Part shown: one piece after another, positions 22,815 through 34,983 of the stretch
Position numbering within the stretch: position 1 is the stretch's first letter
How the letters are laid out: the number at the start of each line of letters is the position of its first letter
Source: Acidimicrobiia bacterium
GTDB taxonomy: Bacteria > Actinomycetota > Acidimicrobiia > Acidimicrobiales > Aldehydirespiratoraceae
Reading direction: 5' to 3'
Assembly: GCA_003231645.1 (NCBI GenBank)
Contig: QIIW01000134.1
Coordinates: forward strand, 28,313-92,312
Length of the DNA stretch: 64,000 nt
Position numbers and translations under genes: made by a program
Notes under the pieces: generated by a model
The model's input: the letters and a program-made list of their open reading frames with translations, nothing else
The model's database searches: none
What the model was told of the DNA's origin: nothing

Positions 22815-23243
22815 TCAGAATTGACTGGGTGGAGCCGCGGGCGTCGATCCGGTTCCGGCGGCCTGGATGTCCATGATGGCACCGGCGACCACGACACCGG
22901 AGGCGATCCAGCCCAGCAGGATGCCGATTCCGGTGGAACTACCGAACTGCAGTCCGAACGTGATCAGGAACGCCGCAAGGCCGAGCATGCAGTAGATCTG
23001 ATCCCGCGTGAAGCTGAGAATCTCGTCGGGAAGCGAGACGTTCGCGAACTTCGTCGCCACGGTGCCGCCGGCAACCACGATGCCGATCACAGCCACGAAA
23101 ATGCCGGTCAGCCCGTATGCCTCGGTCGACCATCCGCTGATGGTGCCGAACCCGGTGTCGAGCCACGCCAGGAAGGTGGAGATCAGCATCACTGCACCAC
23201 CGGCAATGAGCATGATCGTGCTCGGCTTGATGTCTTCTTTCAT
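22815..23243 (-). CDS. small integral membrane protein, unknown function
   Basis: MKEDIKPSTIMLIAGGAVMLISTFLAWLDTGFGTISGWSTEAYGLTGIFVAVIGIVVAGG..., about four TM segments. Confidence 0.7.
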   Translation of the reverse strand: MKEDIKPSTIMLIAGGAVMLISTFLAWLDTGFGTISGWSTEAYGLTGIFVAVIGIVVAGGTVATKFANVSLPDEILSFTRDQIYCMLGLAAFLITFGLQFGSSTGIGILLGWIASGVVVAGAIMDIQAAGTGSTPAAPPSQF

Positions 23244-23358
23244 GTCTGCCTCCGTTGTGGCCTGTCGACTGTGGCAACGGTAACGCACCATCGCCGAAGG
23301 GACAGGGTTGGGGGACCGGAGGTTCGCCCGGGGCGGGCGGGCTGCTATGTTCGCCGCG

Positions 23359-24882
23359 ATGGCACAGCAACGACGTGCGCTTCTCTCGGTGTTCGACAAG
23401 ACCGGAATCGTCGAACTGGCCGGCGGACTCGATGAACTCGGTTGGCAGTTGATCTCGAGCGGTGGCACCGCCCGAACGATCGCCGAGGCCGGGATTCCGG
23501 TCGTCGATGTGGCCGACTACACCGGGTCCCCGATCATGCTCGGGCACCGTGTGGTCACCCTCCATCCCCGGATCCACGGCGGCATCCTGGCCGACCGCGA
23601 CAATCCCGAGCATCTGGCCGATCTCGAGGCCAACGGGATCGACCCGATCGACCTGGTGGTGGGAAACCTCTATCCGTTCGCGATCGAGCCGGGCATCGAG
23701 ATGATCGACATCGGTGGGCCCACCATGGTGAGGGCGGCGGCGAAGAACCACGCCCATGTGGGTGTGGTCGTCGACCCCGGCGACTATCCGGTGGTGCTCG
23801 ACGAGTTGCGCCGCGAGGGTCGGCTCACCGACCCGACCCGCCGGCGTCTGGCGCGTGCCGCGTTCGCCCACACCGCGGCGTATGACGCGGCGATCGTCGG
23901 TTGGTTCGACGCCGACGGACCGGAGCCCGAGCGGCTCGCCCCCACGATCCACCTGGCTCTGGAGCGCACCCGTGAGCTCAGATACGGCGAGAACCCCCAC
24001 CAGGCGGGTGCGCTCTACCGGGTGGCGGGTTCGCCGAGCATGTGGGACACCGTCGAGCAGTTTTCGGGGGTCGCCCTCAGCTACCTCAACATCTTCGACG
24101 CCGACGCGGCCTGGCGGCTGGCCCACGATCTCGGCGGAGAACCGACCGTGGCCATCATGAAGCACGCCAATCCGTGCGGCTGCGCGGTGGCCGACACCAC
24201 CGCCGACGCCTACCGCCGGGCGTTCGAATGCGATCCGCGCAGCGCATTCGGCGGAATCGTCGCCTCCAATCGCCCGATCGATGAGGCCATGGTCGAGGCC
24301 ATGGAGGCCGCGGCCCAAGCCGATGTGGTGATCGCCCCGGGCTACGCCGACGGTGTGGTCGACCGGCTGATCTCGAGGCGCAAGAACACCCGCATCCTGA
24401 AAGCCGATCCTCCCGCCGGCGGATTCAGAATCGAGCTGCGCCAGATAGCAGACGGTTTTCTCGTCCAGCAGGCCCACGGGTTCGTGGCCGGACCCGCCGA
24501 CTGGAAGGTGGTCACCCGACGTCATCCGACCGATGCCGAGATGGCCGACGCCGCGTTCGCATGGAGGGTGTGTGGTCACGTCACCTCCAACGCCATCGTG
24601 CTGGCCAAGGATCGTGTGGCATGGGGGATCGGGGCCGGCCAACAGAACCGTGTCGAGGCCGGCCAGATCGCGGCCGGCAAAGCCGACGGTCGGGCATCCG
24701 GAGGCGCCTGCGCCAGCGACGCGTTCTACCCGTTCCCCGACGGCATACACGCCGCGGCCGACGCCGGTGTCGCCGTGATCGTGCAACCGGGCGGTTCCAT
24801 CGGCGACGACCGGACGATCGCCGCGGCCGACGAGCGTGAGGTGGCGATGATCTTCACCGGCGAACGCCAATTCCTTCACTGA
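23359..24882 (+). CDS. purH: bifunctional AICAR formyltransferase/IMP cyclohydrolase
   Basis: ALLSVFDKTGIVELAGGLDELGWQLISSGGTARTIAEAGIPV; LRYGENPHQAGALY; KHANPCGCAV; SDAFYPFPDGI. Confidence 0.97.
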   Translation: MAQQRRALLSVFDKTGIVELAGGLDELGWQLISSGGTARTIAEAGIPVVDVADYTGSPIMLGHRVVTLHPRIHGGILADRDNPEHLADLEANGIDPIDLVVGNLYPFAIEPGIEMIDIGGPTMVRAAAKNHAHVGVVVDPGDYPVVLDELRREGRLTDPTRRRLARAAFAHTAAYDAAIVGWFDADGPEPERLAPTIHLALERTRELRYGENPHQAGALYRVAGSPSMWDTVEQFSGVALSYLNIFDADAAWRLAHDLGGEPTVAIMKHANPCGCAVADTTADAYRRAFECDPRSAFGGIVASNRPIDEAMVEAMEAAAQADVVIAPGYADGVVDRLISRRKNTRILKADPPAGGFRIELRQIADGFLVQQAHGFVAGPADWKVVTRRHPTDAEMADAAFAWRVCGHVTSNAIVLAKDRVAWGIGAGQQNRVEAGQIAAGKADGRASGGACASDAFYPFPDGIHAAADAGVAVIVQPGGSIGDDRTIAAADEREVAMIFTGERQFLH

Positions 24883-24885
24883 TCC

Positions 24886-25611
24886 ATGGCCGAAGAGCAG
24901 GCACCGGAAGGCGCTCACGAACCCGAGAAGAAGCAGGCGAAGAGCCGGGAGTGGGCGCTGCGTGTCGGCGCCCGGCGCTCCTCGGTGTGGTTCTTCCGGT
25001 TCATCCGCCGCATGATCATCCTCTTCATCTTCCCGTGGCTCAGGGTCACCTCGGAGGGGGCCCACAACCTCAACCTGGGTGGCCCGGTGATCATCGCGCC
25101 GTCCCACCGTTCGGCCCTCGATGCACCGATCATCGCGGGGGTCGGCCACCGTCGCATGAGGGCCCTCGGTAAGCAGTCGCTGTTCGTGAACCCGGTGGCA
25201 GCGTGGGTGGTGGCGGCCCTCGGCGCGATACCACTGCGCCGGGGAGAGGCCGACCGTGACGCCATGAAATCGGCTCGTGACATCCTCGACAGCGGTGAGG
25301 CGATGATCGTCTTTCCGGAGGGAACCCGTCAGAGCGGACCGCGGGTGGCCGAGGTGTTCGACGGCACCGCCTATCTGGCGTCGAAGACGGGAGCGCCGAT
25401 CGTGCCGGTCGGTATCGCCGGTACCGAGACGGCCCTTCCCCCCGGGGCAAAGTTCATCCATCGTTCGCGGGTGGCTGTCGTGGTGGGCGAACCGATCAGA
25501 GTGCCCCAGGGCCGCATGAGCAGGCCGGCAATGCGCGAGTTGAGCGGAAGGATCACCACCGACCTGCAGGCCGCCCTCGATCGCGCCAACGAATTGATTC
25601 GTCCCGACTGA
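24886..25611 (+). CDS. 1-acyl-sn-glycerol-3-phosphate acyltransferase (PlsC family)
   Basis: PSHRSALDAPII (HX4D-like); VFPEGTRQSG. Confidence 0.85.
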   Translation: MAEEQAPEGAHEPEKKQAKSREWALRVGARRSSVWFFRFIRRMIILFIFPWLRVTSEGAHNLNLGGPVIIAPSHRSALDAPIIAGVGHRRMRALGKQSLFVNPVAAWVVAALGAIPLRRGEADRDAMKSARDILDSGEAMIVFPEGTRQSGPRVAEVFDGTAYLASKTGAPIVPVGIAGTETALPPGAKFIHRSRVAVVVGEPIRVPQGRMSRPAMRELSGRITTDLQAALDRANELIRPD

Positions 25612-25668
25612 CGGCACCGTCCCACCGACGCCAAGTGGCCCCACGCTGCCATGATGGGCCTCTGGCTA

Positions 25669-26547
25669 ATGTCTACCGTCGTCGTCGTGCCCTCGATTCG
25701 TGGCCTCATCGAAGCCCACCGGACTCTGTCGTTCGAGTTCTTTCCGCCCAAGTCGCAGGCCGCGGCCTCCGGCCTGCGCGCCACCATCGACGTGCTGGAG
25801 AAGCTCGAGCCCGACTTCGTTTCCATCACCTACGGGGCCGGTGGCACCACCCGCGAGACCACCCGCGACACGGTCATCGAGTTGTGCTCCGACCGACGGT
25901 TTCCGGCCATGCCCCACCTCACGTGTATCGGCCACTCCTACGCCGAGATCTACGACCTCGTCGACGACTATCAGGCCGAGGGGGTCGGCAACGTGCTGGC
26001 CCTGGCCGGTGACGCGCCCGTCGACGGCTCCCCCGATCCCGGCGATTTCCGTTACGCGCTCGAACTCATCGATGCGGTGCGAGAACGAACCGACATGTGC
26101 ATCGGTGTGGCGGCGTTCCCCGAGGTCCACCCCCGCTCGGAGTCGCGCCGAAGCGATCGCCGCCATCTGGCGGAGAAACTGTCCGCAGCCGATTTCGGTA
26201 TCACCCAGTTCTTCTTCGATCCCGACGACTACTTCCGCATGGTCGACGAGCTGGCGGCCCTGGGTTGTGAGCAGCCGGTCCTGCCCGGGGTGATCCCGGT
26301 GCTCAATCCGGTGTCGGTGAAGCGTTTCGCCGACATGAACGGCACCAAGACCCCGGCCGCCCTGTGGGACGCGGTGAGTGGAGCCTCGGATCCGGACGAG
26401 CGGCTGGAGATAGCGGTCGCCGCCGCCACGGAGTTGATTGTCAAACTGCTCGATGGCGGAGCACCGGGCATTCACCTCTACTCGCTCAACCAAGCGAATG
26501 CCGTGGTGAGAATCTGCGACCGAATCGATCTGCAACGAGGCATCTGA
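25669..26547 (+). CDS. metF: methylenetetrahydrofolate reductase
   Basis: [79 protein letters not shown]. Confidence 0.93.
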   Translation: MSTVVVVPSIRGLIEAHRTLSFEFFPPKSQAAASGLRATIDVLEKLEPDFVSITYGAGGTTRETTRDTVIELCSDRRFPAMPHLTCIGHSYAEIYDLVDDYQAEGVGNVLALAGDAPVDGSPDPGDFRYALELIDAVRERTDMCIGVAAFPEVHPRSESRRSDRRHLAEKLSAADFGITQFFFDPDDYFRMVDELAALGCEQPVLPGVIPVLNPVSVKRFADMNGTKTPAALWDAVSGASDPDERLEIAVAAATELIVKLLDGGAPGIHLYSLNQANAVVRICDRIDLQRGI

Positions 26548-26576
26548 GGCTCGGCAGCGCCGCTACGATCGCCCCC

Positions 26577-27773
<1,197 letters not shown>

Positions 27774-28523
27774 TCACACCGGCTCTTCGATCCGGTAGCG
27801 ATCGGTCCTGAGATCACGACGGATACGCATGACATCGCCCAGCGTCCGGAAGTAGGCGCTCGGGCGGACCCTGCTGTCATCGCAGTGGGACCAGCTCACC
27901 GGCACTTCGAGTACGTGGTAGCCGAGGGCCCTGGCGATGGCCAGGGCCTCGACGTCGAAGGCCCAGCCATCGACCCGGCAACGAGAGAACACCCGGTCGG
28001 CGGCATCGCCGGCGAAGACCTTGAAACCCCGTTGCGAGTCCTCGATTCCCGGTAGCACCGCCCGCTGGATGATCCGATTTCCGGTTCGTCCGAGAAACCG
28101 TCGCAGCGACGACTGGGGCCGACCGACCAATTCCCGGTGGTGGGCGATCGACCCGATCACCACGGCCGGCTCGATCGGTTCCTGGTCCGCGGCGGCGAGA
28201 AGGCGATCGAGTTCGCGGATGTCGGTGCTGTTGTCGGCGTCGAGAAACAGTCGACGGCTGCCCGTGGCGGTCAGCATGCCCAACCTGACGGCCCGGCCCT
28301 TGCCGCCGTTGAACGCGTTTCGCACCACCCTCAGGCGGTTGAAGTCGCCGGTCATGGCCTCGACCACCGCGACGGTGCAGTCGGTCGATCCGTCGTCGAC
28401 CACGATCACCTCGGCGTCCCAGGAGTTGGTTCGGAGATAGTCGGCGATCGACGCCAGGGTCGCCGGTACCCTCGATGCCTCGTTGTAGGCGGGAATGATG
28501 ATCGACAGATCACGCATGGTCAC
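27774..28523 (-). CDS. family 2 glycosyltransferase, dolichyl-phosphate glycosyltransferase-like
   Basis: DLSIIIPAYNEASRVPATLASIADYL; VIVVDDGSTDCTVAVVE; FLDADNSTDIRELD. Confidence 0.85.
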   Translation of the reverse strand: MTMRDLSIIIPAYNEASRVPATLASIADYLRTNSWDAEVIVVDDGSTDCTVAVVEAMTGDFNRLRVVRNAFNGGKGRAVRLGMLTATGSRRLFLDADNSTDIRELDRLLAAADQEPIEPAVVIGSIAHHRELVGRPQSSLRRFLGRTGNRIIQRAVLPGIEDSQRGFKVFAGDAADRVFSRCRVDGWAFDVEALAIARALGYHVLEVPVSWSHCDDSRVRPSAYFRTLGDVMRIRRDLRTDRYRIEEPV

Positions 28524-29737
28524 ACCGTTGCCATCTCGAGGGGTTCGCCTGCGGTGGCGTCGGCCCTGACCTCCCGGAGTGTCAGCACGAACACCGCGGC
28601 GACGACCGGGGCGAAAGGTGAGAAGCCGACGGTCGAGGCAGCGACCTGCGCGGTGGCGGCGACGATCACCATCGCGACGATCGGCCAGCGGCCCGGGTCG
28701 CGCCCGACGAGAACGGCGAGCGTGATGACAATGATCCCGGCGTCGTAGAACATCGTGTGGGGACTCATCAGCACCATGCCCGCAGCCGTGAGTGCCATCA
28801 GGAGATCAAGTTCGACCGACCCGGTCCACCACGCGGCGGCCAGGAGCGCGGCGATGACGACGCTCAGCAGGCCTCCGACCACGATCGCCAGTGAGGAGTC
28901 GACGCCGAGAAGGGCCTGCAGGAAACCAACGACGGCGACGGCATTGTGCCCGTTGATCCCGGCATCGGCGGACACGAACGGGCCGACGCGGCCGAGCCAG
29001 TCCGACACCCACATCGGGCCGAGCATGACGGCATCGACCGTCCAGGTCGCGGCCATCCCGACCGCGGCCCACCCGACCGCCCTGAAGTGGCGGCCGAGAA
29101 ACAACAGGGCCATCACGGGAAGTGCGTACTGTGGTCGGAACATCAGGAGGGCAACCGCGATGCCGGCCCGTGCTTCGCGTCCGGTGGCCAATGACCGCCA
29201 CATCCAGGCCAGCAACAGCAGGGTGAGGGCGGTGTTCTGTCCACCTCCCACCGCCATGAAGATCGGGTAGAAGCCGATGACCGAGGCGATGGTGAGGGCG
29301 AACCAGCGGTCGATCACCTCGACCATGGGTCTGATCAGCGTCATGGCGGCGACCAGCGCGGCCACCATCAACGCGGTGTGCACCACGTAGGCGAGTCGGT
29401 AGTCGAGCAGCGACAGCGGGGCGTAGGCGAGAGCCACCTGGGGGGCGTACGCGAAGGCGAGAAAACCATTCTCGGACCCGAGCAGATCGGTCTGAACGGC
29501 AGCCTGGGCGGCGGGGTCGTAGAGGTCGTCGACCTGACCCCGGGCCACCAGCGAACCCGCGGCGTAGAAGGCAGGGAAGTCGCCCCCCACCCGTCCGCTC
29601 ACGGTCGACGATCCACTACCAAGCCCCACCACGAGCAGAAAGGCCGCGCCCACGACCGCGAGGAACACGCGGGGATAGGTGTGCATCCTCCACTCACGGG
29701 TCGAACTGCTGTCGGTTCGGGTCGCCACTTGTTCCAT
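28520..29737 (-). CDS. glycosyltransferase family 87 / DUF2029-like polytopic membrane protein (start may be internal, about 29686)
   Basis: Polytopic; GGDFPAFYAAGSLVARGQVDDLYDP motif; overlaps the downstream GT2 gene by 4 bp. Confidence 0.75.
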   Translation of the reverse strand: MEQVATRTDSSSTREWRMHTYPRVFLAVVGAAFLLVVGLGSGSSTVSGRVGGDFPAFYAAGSLVARGQVDDLYDPAAQAAVQTDLLGSENGFLAFAYAPQVALAYAPLSLLDYRLAYVVHTALMVAALVAAMTLIRPMVEVIDRWFALTIASVIGFYPIFMAVGGGQNTALTLLLLAWMWRSLATGREARAGIAVALLMFRPQYALPVMALLFLGRHFRAVGWAAVGMAATWTVDAVMLGPMWVSDWLGRVGPFVSADAGINGHNAVAVVGFLQALLGVDSSLAIVVGGLLSVVIAALLAAAWWTGSVELDLLMALTAAGMVLMSPHTMFYDAGIIVITLAVLVGRDPGRWPIVAMVIVAATAQVAASTVGFSPFAPVVAAVFVLTLREVRADATAGEPLEMATV

Positions 29738-29765
29738 TCGGCCCGTCGGCTCCCGGAGTTAGCGA

Positions 29766-31022
29766 TCAGACCGACTGGTGCTCATCGGCGGCCCGGCGGT
29801 CGTGCTTGAGCGTGTACATCGCACGATCGGCGGCCGACATGAGACGTGAGGCGGTGGGATGTTCGACAGTCGAGGCGCTACCGATGCTCACCCGGAGAGA
29901 TATGAGTTCGTCTCCGGCACAAATCGGCTCGGCCAGTTCGGTGCTGATGCGCTCGGCCATGTCGCCGCCGACGACTCCGGCCGCCCGAGGCAGAACCACC
30001 ACGAACTCGTCGCCTCCGAGCCGTCCGACCAGATCGTTCGGCCGGATCGACTGCTCGAGCCGTCTGGCCACCTCCACCAGCACTTGATCACCGGCTCCGT
30101 GCCCGAGCCGATCGTTCACCTGCTTGAAGCTGTCGAGGTCACAGAAGAGCACCACGACCTCGTGTTGATAGCCGTCGTTCACGAGGGCCTCGAGTTCAGC
30201 TATGAGAGCGCGTCGGCTGAGAAGACCGGTGAGCGAGTCGTGATCGGCCATGTGGCGAAGGGCCCGCTGGGTGTCGACGAGGCTGGTGACATCGGTCCCA
30301 CTGATCACGAAACCGTTGACCAGCGGATCGTCTCTCAGGTCGGAGATCGACATGTCGAGATGCACAGTGGAGTCATCGGGCCTCCGGAACCTGACCGTGA
30401 CATCGGCCGATCCCTCGATCGCCCGCAAGGTGTCGCGAAAGAGTGCCCGATCGGCGGGAACCATCAGGCTGTCGAGCGACTCGCCGGCCACCACCGCGAT
30501 GTCACGGCGCAGGCTCCGACTGAGCTCCCCGTTGGCGGTGACGATCGCCCCATCGGCATCGAGCATCATCAACAGCGACGTCGAGTGATGGACGAGAGCC
30601 CGTAGAAGATCGGCATCACCCGCCGCCAACTCCAGCCGCCGTCGGTCGGCGACATCGCGTACGACGATGATGACGAACCCGCTGTCTTCGCCGTCCACCC
30701 CGGAGTCCGGCGGGGTCGCGGGCACGAAGCGGCCGCGGATCTCGCACTGTCGCCATTTCCCGTTTCCGTCACGGACCCTGATGTCCATGAGTCCGCCCCG
30801 GCCCGACTGGGCGACGGTACTGAACGCGTCGAGCGCGGCGGCGTGGTCATCGGGGTGCATGAGGCCGAATGCCGACTCTCCGACCCACTCGTTGCGATCC
30901 AGCCCCATCAAGTCGACCGATGCGTCGTTGACCCAGAGCAACGTGCCGAGTTGATCGACGATCACCAGGGCATCGGGAAGCTCGGCAGCGATTCGACCGA
31001 GATCGGTCGAGAACGGGGACAT
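29766..31022 (-). CDS. PAS-PAS-GGDEF diguanylate cyclase
   Basis: LPDALVIVDQLGTLLWVNDASVDLMGL; DHDSLTGLLSRRALIAELE; RPNDLVGRLGGDEFVVVLPRA: intact GGDEF and upstream RxxD I-site. Confidence 0.93.
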   Translation of the reverse strand: MSPFSTDLGRIAAELPDALVIVDQLGTLLWVNDASVDLMGLDRNEWVGESAFGLMHPDDHAAALDAFSTVAQSGRGGLMDIRVRDGNGKWRQCEIRGRFVPATPPDSGVDGEDSGFVIIVVRDVADRRRLELAAGDADLLRALVHHSTSLLMMLDADGAIVTANGELSRSLRRDIAVVAGESLDSLMVPADRALFRDTLRAIEGSADVTVRFRRPDDSTVHLDMSISDLRDDPLVNGFVISGTDVTSLVDTQRALRHMADHDSLTGLLSRRALIAELEALVNDGYQHEVVVLFCDLDSFKQVNDRLGHGAGDQVLVEVARRLEQSIRPNDLVGRLGGDEFVVVLPRAAGVVGGDMAERISTELAEPICAGDELISLRVSIGSASTVEHPTASRLMSAADRAMYTLKHDRRAADEHQSV

Positions 31023-31090
31023 GGGGTGTCCATCGGCACGGGGGGGCGATGGTTGAGCCGCCGATCGGGTCCCGACCGATCAGGAAGGGA

Positions 31091-32029
31091 TCAATCCGCC
31101 AGCAGCTCGTGGATCCCGGATCCGCCCACGGCATCGAGGGCTCGCCCGGCAGCATCGACACCGGCCTTCGTGGCGACCGAACGCGCATCGTCGCTGTTTC
31201 TCGACAGACGGGGAAGGCTGACGGCATCGGGTTGCACGACGAGCACCGGGGTGCCGGCGCGACGGATCGCGTCGACCTCGGAGTCGAGCTTCCGGGAGAA
31301 CCACGCACGTACCGGGTCGCTGATCCAACTGCGGGTCGATTCGGCCGCGGTCATCGCCGACGACACGATCACCACGTCGAATCCGAGGGGAGCCACGAGA
31401 TCGGCATTGGTCGACGAATGAAGGCCGCCGTCGACGTATTCGTGGCGACCGATCTTCTTCGGCCGGTAGACGCCGGGCACCGCACACGATGCCTGTACGG
31501 CGTCGCCGATCGACACCGTGATGTCGTCACGTCCGAACACCACGCGGTTGCCGTCGTCGCTGCGAACCGCGACCACCCATGTCGGTTGGCTGGTCCACGG
31601 GGCCGGATGGAGTTCGGATATCCGTGTGGAGAGCGAGTCGGCACGGCGTCGACCGCGGGGCAGCACTCCGAACGCGAACCGTATCGGGTCGATCTCCCAC
31701 GGTGGCCAGATCGCCCGGATCGACATGCGAGGCGACATCGGGGCGAGCCGGAAGCCCTCGTCGATCTCGCTCCAGGGCGTGTGGATCCGGCCCAGGACCT
31801 CTTCGCCCTGCGCGCTCATCGGCTCACCGAGGTGGTGGGCGGCACGATCGAGGGGAGAGGCGCCGGCGCGAAGTCCGACGGCCGTTGTGGAACCGGCCGA
31901 GGTGCCGACGATCAAAGCGGCGTCACGGGCATCGAACCCGGTGTCTCTCATGATTGCGGCAAGCACGCCGGAATGCCACGGGTCGCCGAGCATTCCCCCG
32001 GCGCTCAAGACGATGCCAACGCTCAACAT
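31091..32029 (-). CDS. patatin-like phospholipase family protein
   Basis: VLSAGGMLGDPWHSGVLAAI oxyanion region, GTSAGS nucleophile elbow, DGGLHSSTNADL. Confidence 0.85.
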   Translation of the reverse strand: MLSVGIVLSAGGMLGDPWHSGVLAAIMRDTGFDARDAALIVGTSAGSTTAVGLRAGASPLDRAAHHLGEPMSAQGEEVLGRIHTPWSEIDEGFRLAPMSPRMSIRAIWPPWEIDPIRFAFGVLPRGRRRADSLSTRISELHPAPWTSQPTWVVAVRSDDGNRVVFGRDDITVSIGDAVQASCAVPGVYRPKKIGRHEYVDGGLHSSTNADLVAPLGFDVVIVSSAMTAAESTRSWISDPVRAWFSRKLDSEVDAIRRAGTPVLVVQPDAVSLPRLSRNSDDARSVATKAGVDAAGRALDAVGGSGIHELLAD

Positions 32030-32144
32030 CCGCCGCACGCTACAAGGCCTGCGGCCCGTCCGGGCGCAGGCTTGCATCGGGGTCGGGCGCAGCGGCCCGG
32101 CCGGTAGCATGAGATGTTTCCCACCCCGGGGGAGTCGAACACGA

Positions 32145-34241
32145 GTGTCACAGCGGCATCCTGAACTCGACACCGAGCAGGCCTACATCGACTACGCCCA
32201 CGCGTGCCTCGTGACCTTGAGGGAGCGGGCCGCACGCCTCACCGCCGGTTTCCAGCCCACACGGGGTGGCACCAACCAGGCGAGATTCGAACGGGAGTCG
32301 GTGGTCGAGGGGGTCGTTATCCGGCTCAATCAACTCGATGTCGGCGACCGTTCGCTCATATTCGGGCGAATCGACACCGACGGGATCGACGAGAGGTTCT
32401 ACATCGGTCGCCTCGGTGTCTGGAACGAGGATCAGGACCCCGTGGTGGTCGACTGGAGGGCGCCGGCGGCCGAACCGTTCTACCGGGCCACCGGTCGATC
32501 CCCGATGGGCCTGCGGCTGCGCCGACACTTCGCCACCCGTGGACGCACGTTGCTCGGCATTGACGACGAGGTCTTCGGCGGTCGACCCGACGGAGCCGAG
32601 GCCAGGCTCGATGCGGGCACCGGACGCGGTCAGGGTGCTCTGATCGCGGCGCTCGAGGCGGGCCGTACCGGTCACCTCGGCGACATCGTCGCCACCATTC
32701 AGGGTGAGCAGGACGAGATCATCAGGGCGCCTCATCACGGTGTGATGGTGGTGCAGGGCGGCCCCGGCACCGGCAAGACCGTCGTGGCCCTCCACCGCGC
32801 CGCCTACCTCCTCTACACCAACCGTTTCCCACTCGAGGGCCAGGGCGTGTTGGTGCTGGGACCCAATCGGCTCTTCATTGCCTACATCGAGCAGGTGCTG
32901 CCATCGTTGGGTGAGGCGGGTGTCCACGTGGCGGTGCTGGCCGATCTGCTGCGTCCCAAGGTGGGTGTCAACAAGCTCGACGACGAGGACGTGGCCAGGA
33001 TCAAGGGTGACATCGGGATGGCCGAGGTGATCAGCCGGGCGGTGGCCGACCGCGAACGCCCGTTGCGCGATGACCTGGTGGTGGGACTCGGGTTGCAGCG
33101 GCTCCGGCTCACCGTCGGTGAATCGAAGCGGATCATCGTCGAGGCGAGCCGCCGGTCGAGGTCACACAATTCGGGTCGCAGGATCGTCGAGGAAGAGCTG
33201 TTCGAGGTGCTGGGAGGCAGCGCCCGACGACCGGTCGATCCCTCCGAGGTACGCGACCGTCTGAGAGGCAACCTCGCGGTGCGGGAGGCGCTCGAGTGGA
33301 TGTGGCCGGTTCTCACGCCGGCCCAGTTGCTTCACGATCTCTACGGCTCGCGAGCCCTGCTCCGTTCGGCCAACGCCGGTCATTTCACCGATGCCCAGAT
33401 CCAGTTGCTCCATCGGGCACGCAGCCCCCACGCCGATGAGGTCGTCTGGCGATTCCAGGACGTGCCCCTGCTCGATGAAGCGCGGGCCCACCTCGGCTAT
33501 CGGCCCGGCAAGCGCAAGGAGGATGCGCTGCGCACCTACGGCCACATCTGCGTAGACGAGGCGCAGGACCTGTCGCCGATGGAGCTGCGCATGGTGTCCC
33601 GGCGCTCGCTCAACGGTTCGATGACCGTGGTCGGCGACATCGCGCAGGCCACTGGCGCGTGGGCCAACTCCGAGTGGGATCAGATTCTGGCCGCGTTGCC
33701 GGAGCGTCACGTCTCTCACCGACGTGAACTCACCGTCGGATACCGCATCCCCGAGGCCACGATGGAACTGGCCGGTCGCGTGTTGCCTCACGCCGCACCC
33801 GGGCTGCAGCTTCCCCGGGCGATTCGCGGGGGCGGTGACGTCCCGCGAATCGTCACCGCGACCGGGACCCTCGAGCAGGCGATCGTCGATGCCGTGGTGG
33901 TCGAGCTGGGCGAGGTGGCGGAGGGAAACATATCGGTCATCGCCCCCGACTCCCTGGTCGACTCGGCCGGGGCGGCGCTGGCCGACGCCGGTATCGCCTT
34001 CGGGGGAGCCAGCCGCCACGGTCTCGACCAGCAGATCACCGTGGTTCCGGTGAGGCTGGTGAAGGGGCTGGAGGTTGATTCGGCGATCGTCGTGGAGCCG
34101 GGCCGGATCGTCGCCGAGGAGCGTCAGGGGGTGCGCTCGCTCTACGTGGCACTCACGCGTGCCACCAAACGAATCACCGTCGTCCACCGTGAGCCACTGC
34201 CCGGCTACCTGACCGAACCGGCCCGCGCCGAGTCGCGATGA
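32145..34241 (+). CDS. UvrD-like superfamily 1 helicase, HelD/RNA polymerase-recycling type
   Basis: FYIGRLGVWNEDQDPVVVDWRAPAAEPFYRAT; MVVQGGPGTGKTVVALHRAAYLLY; CVDEAQDLSPMELRMVSRRSLNGSMTVVGDIAQATG. Confidence 0.88.
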   Translation: MSQRHPELDTEQAYIDYAHACLVTLRERAARLTAGFQPTRGGTNQARFERESVVEGVVIRLNQLDVGDRSLIFGRIDTDGIDERFYIGRLGVWNEDQDPVVVDWRAPAAEPFYRATGRSPMGLRLRRHFATRGRTLLGIDDEVFGGRPDGAEARLDAGTGRGQGALIAALEAGRTGHLGDIVATIQGEQDEIIRAPHHGVMVVQGGPGTGKTVVALHRAAYLLYTNRFPLEGQGVLVLGPNRLFIAYIEQVLPSLGEAGVHVAVLADLLRPKVGVNKLDDEDVARIKGDIGMAEVISRAVADRERPLRDDLVVGLGLQRLRLTVGESKRIIVEASRRSRSHNSGRRIVEEELFEVLGGSARRPVDPSEVRDRLRGNLAVREALEWMWPVLTPAQLLHDLYGSRALLRSANAGHFTDAQIQLLHRARSPHADEVVWRFQDVPLLDEARAHLGYRPGKRKEDALRTYGHICVDEAQDLSPMELRMVSRRSLNGSMTVVGDIAQATGAWANSEWDQILAALPERHVSHRRELTVGYRIPEATMELAGRVLPHAAPGLQLPRAIRGGGDVPRIVTATGTLEQAIVDAVVVELGEVAEGNISVIAPDSLVDSAGAALADAGIAFGGASRHGLDQQITVVPVRLVKGLEVDSAIVVEPGRIVAEERQGVRSLYVALTRATKRITVVHREPLPGYLTEPARAESR

Positions 34242-34314
34242 ACGCCCGTTCGCCCCGGATTGCAGACCGGGAGGGGGTCGGGTGGGCACGCCTGCTCGTG
34301 TCGCTTGATTCGGA

Positions 34315-34983
34315 TCAATTGGTGCTCACCAGGATTCTGGAGCAGGCGAACCGATTGATGGTGGTCTCGTCGCCATCGATGACGACGGTGGAGTCGCCGT
34401 CGGGGTTCACCGCCGACACTGTGCCCTCATAGCCCGGGGTCACCGAGGAACGCTCCAGGAAATCGAGCATCCCGGGTGAGAACTCGAGTGCCTCGGGGAT
34501 GCGCTCGACCGTGAAGGACTCTCCCGGCGAGAGGCTACCGAGGCTCACCAGGTCGGGTTCGACGTATCCGGAACCCGGGATCGGATTGCCGTGGGGACAG
34601 GTGGTGGGGTCGTTGAGTTCGGCGACCATCGCCTTCTCGACCGCCGGTGAGATCACGTGTTCCCACTTGCCGGCCTCTTGGTGGGCCGATGCCCACGACA
34701 GACCGAGGATGTCGGTGAGGAAACGCTCGGCGATGCGATGGCGGCGAACCACCGTCTCGGCCAGATCCCGGCCTTCGTCGGTGAGATTGATGCGCGGGCT
34801 GGTGGTGACCAGACCCGAGGTCTCCATGCGCCTGACCATCTCGGACACGGCGGGCCTCGAGACGTCGAGTCGGTCGGCAATCCTTGCCTGGATCACATCG
34901 ACATCGTCCTCGACCAGCTCGAAGATCGTCTCGCAGTACTCCTCGAAGGCGGGGTGCCACACCGGCGATTGGTACTCGGCCAT
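34315..34983 (-). CDS. DtxR/MntR-family metal-dependent transcriptional regulator
   Basis: EEYCETIFELVEDDVDVIQARIADRLDVSRPAVSEMVRRMETSGLV; CPHGNPIPG; C-terminal FeoA/SH3-like region. Confidence 0.9.
   Translation of the reverse strand: MAEYQSPVWHPAFEEYCETIFELVEDDVDVIQARIADRLDVSRPAVSEMVRRMETSGLVTTSPRINLTDEGRDLAETVVRRHRIAERFLTDILGLSWASAHQEAGKWEHVISPAVEKAMVAELNDPTTCPHGNPIPGSGYVEPDLVSLGSLSPGESFTVERIPEALEFSPGMLDFLERSSVTPGYEGTVSAVNPDGDSTVVIDGDETTINRFACSRILVSTN

Noticed and set aside
22939-25644. 901-aa minus-strand ORF opposite purH and plsC
   Set aside because: Frame shadow in high-GC sequence; purH and plsC on the plus strand have clear family motifs.
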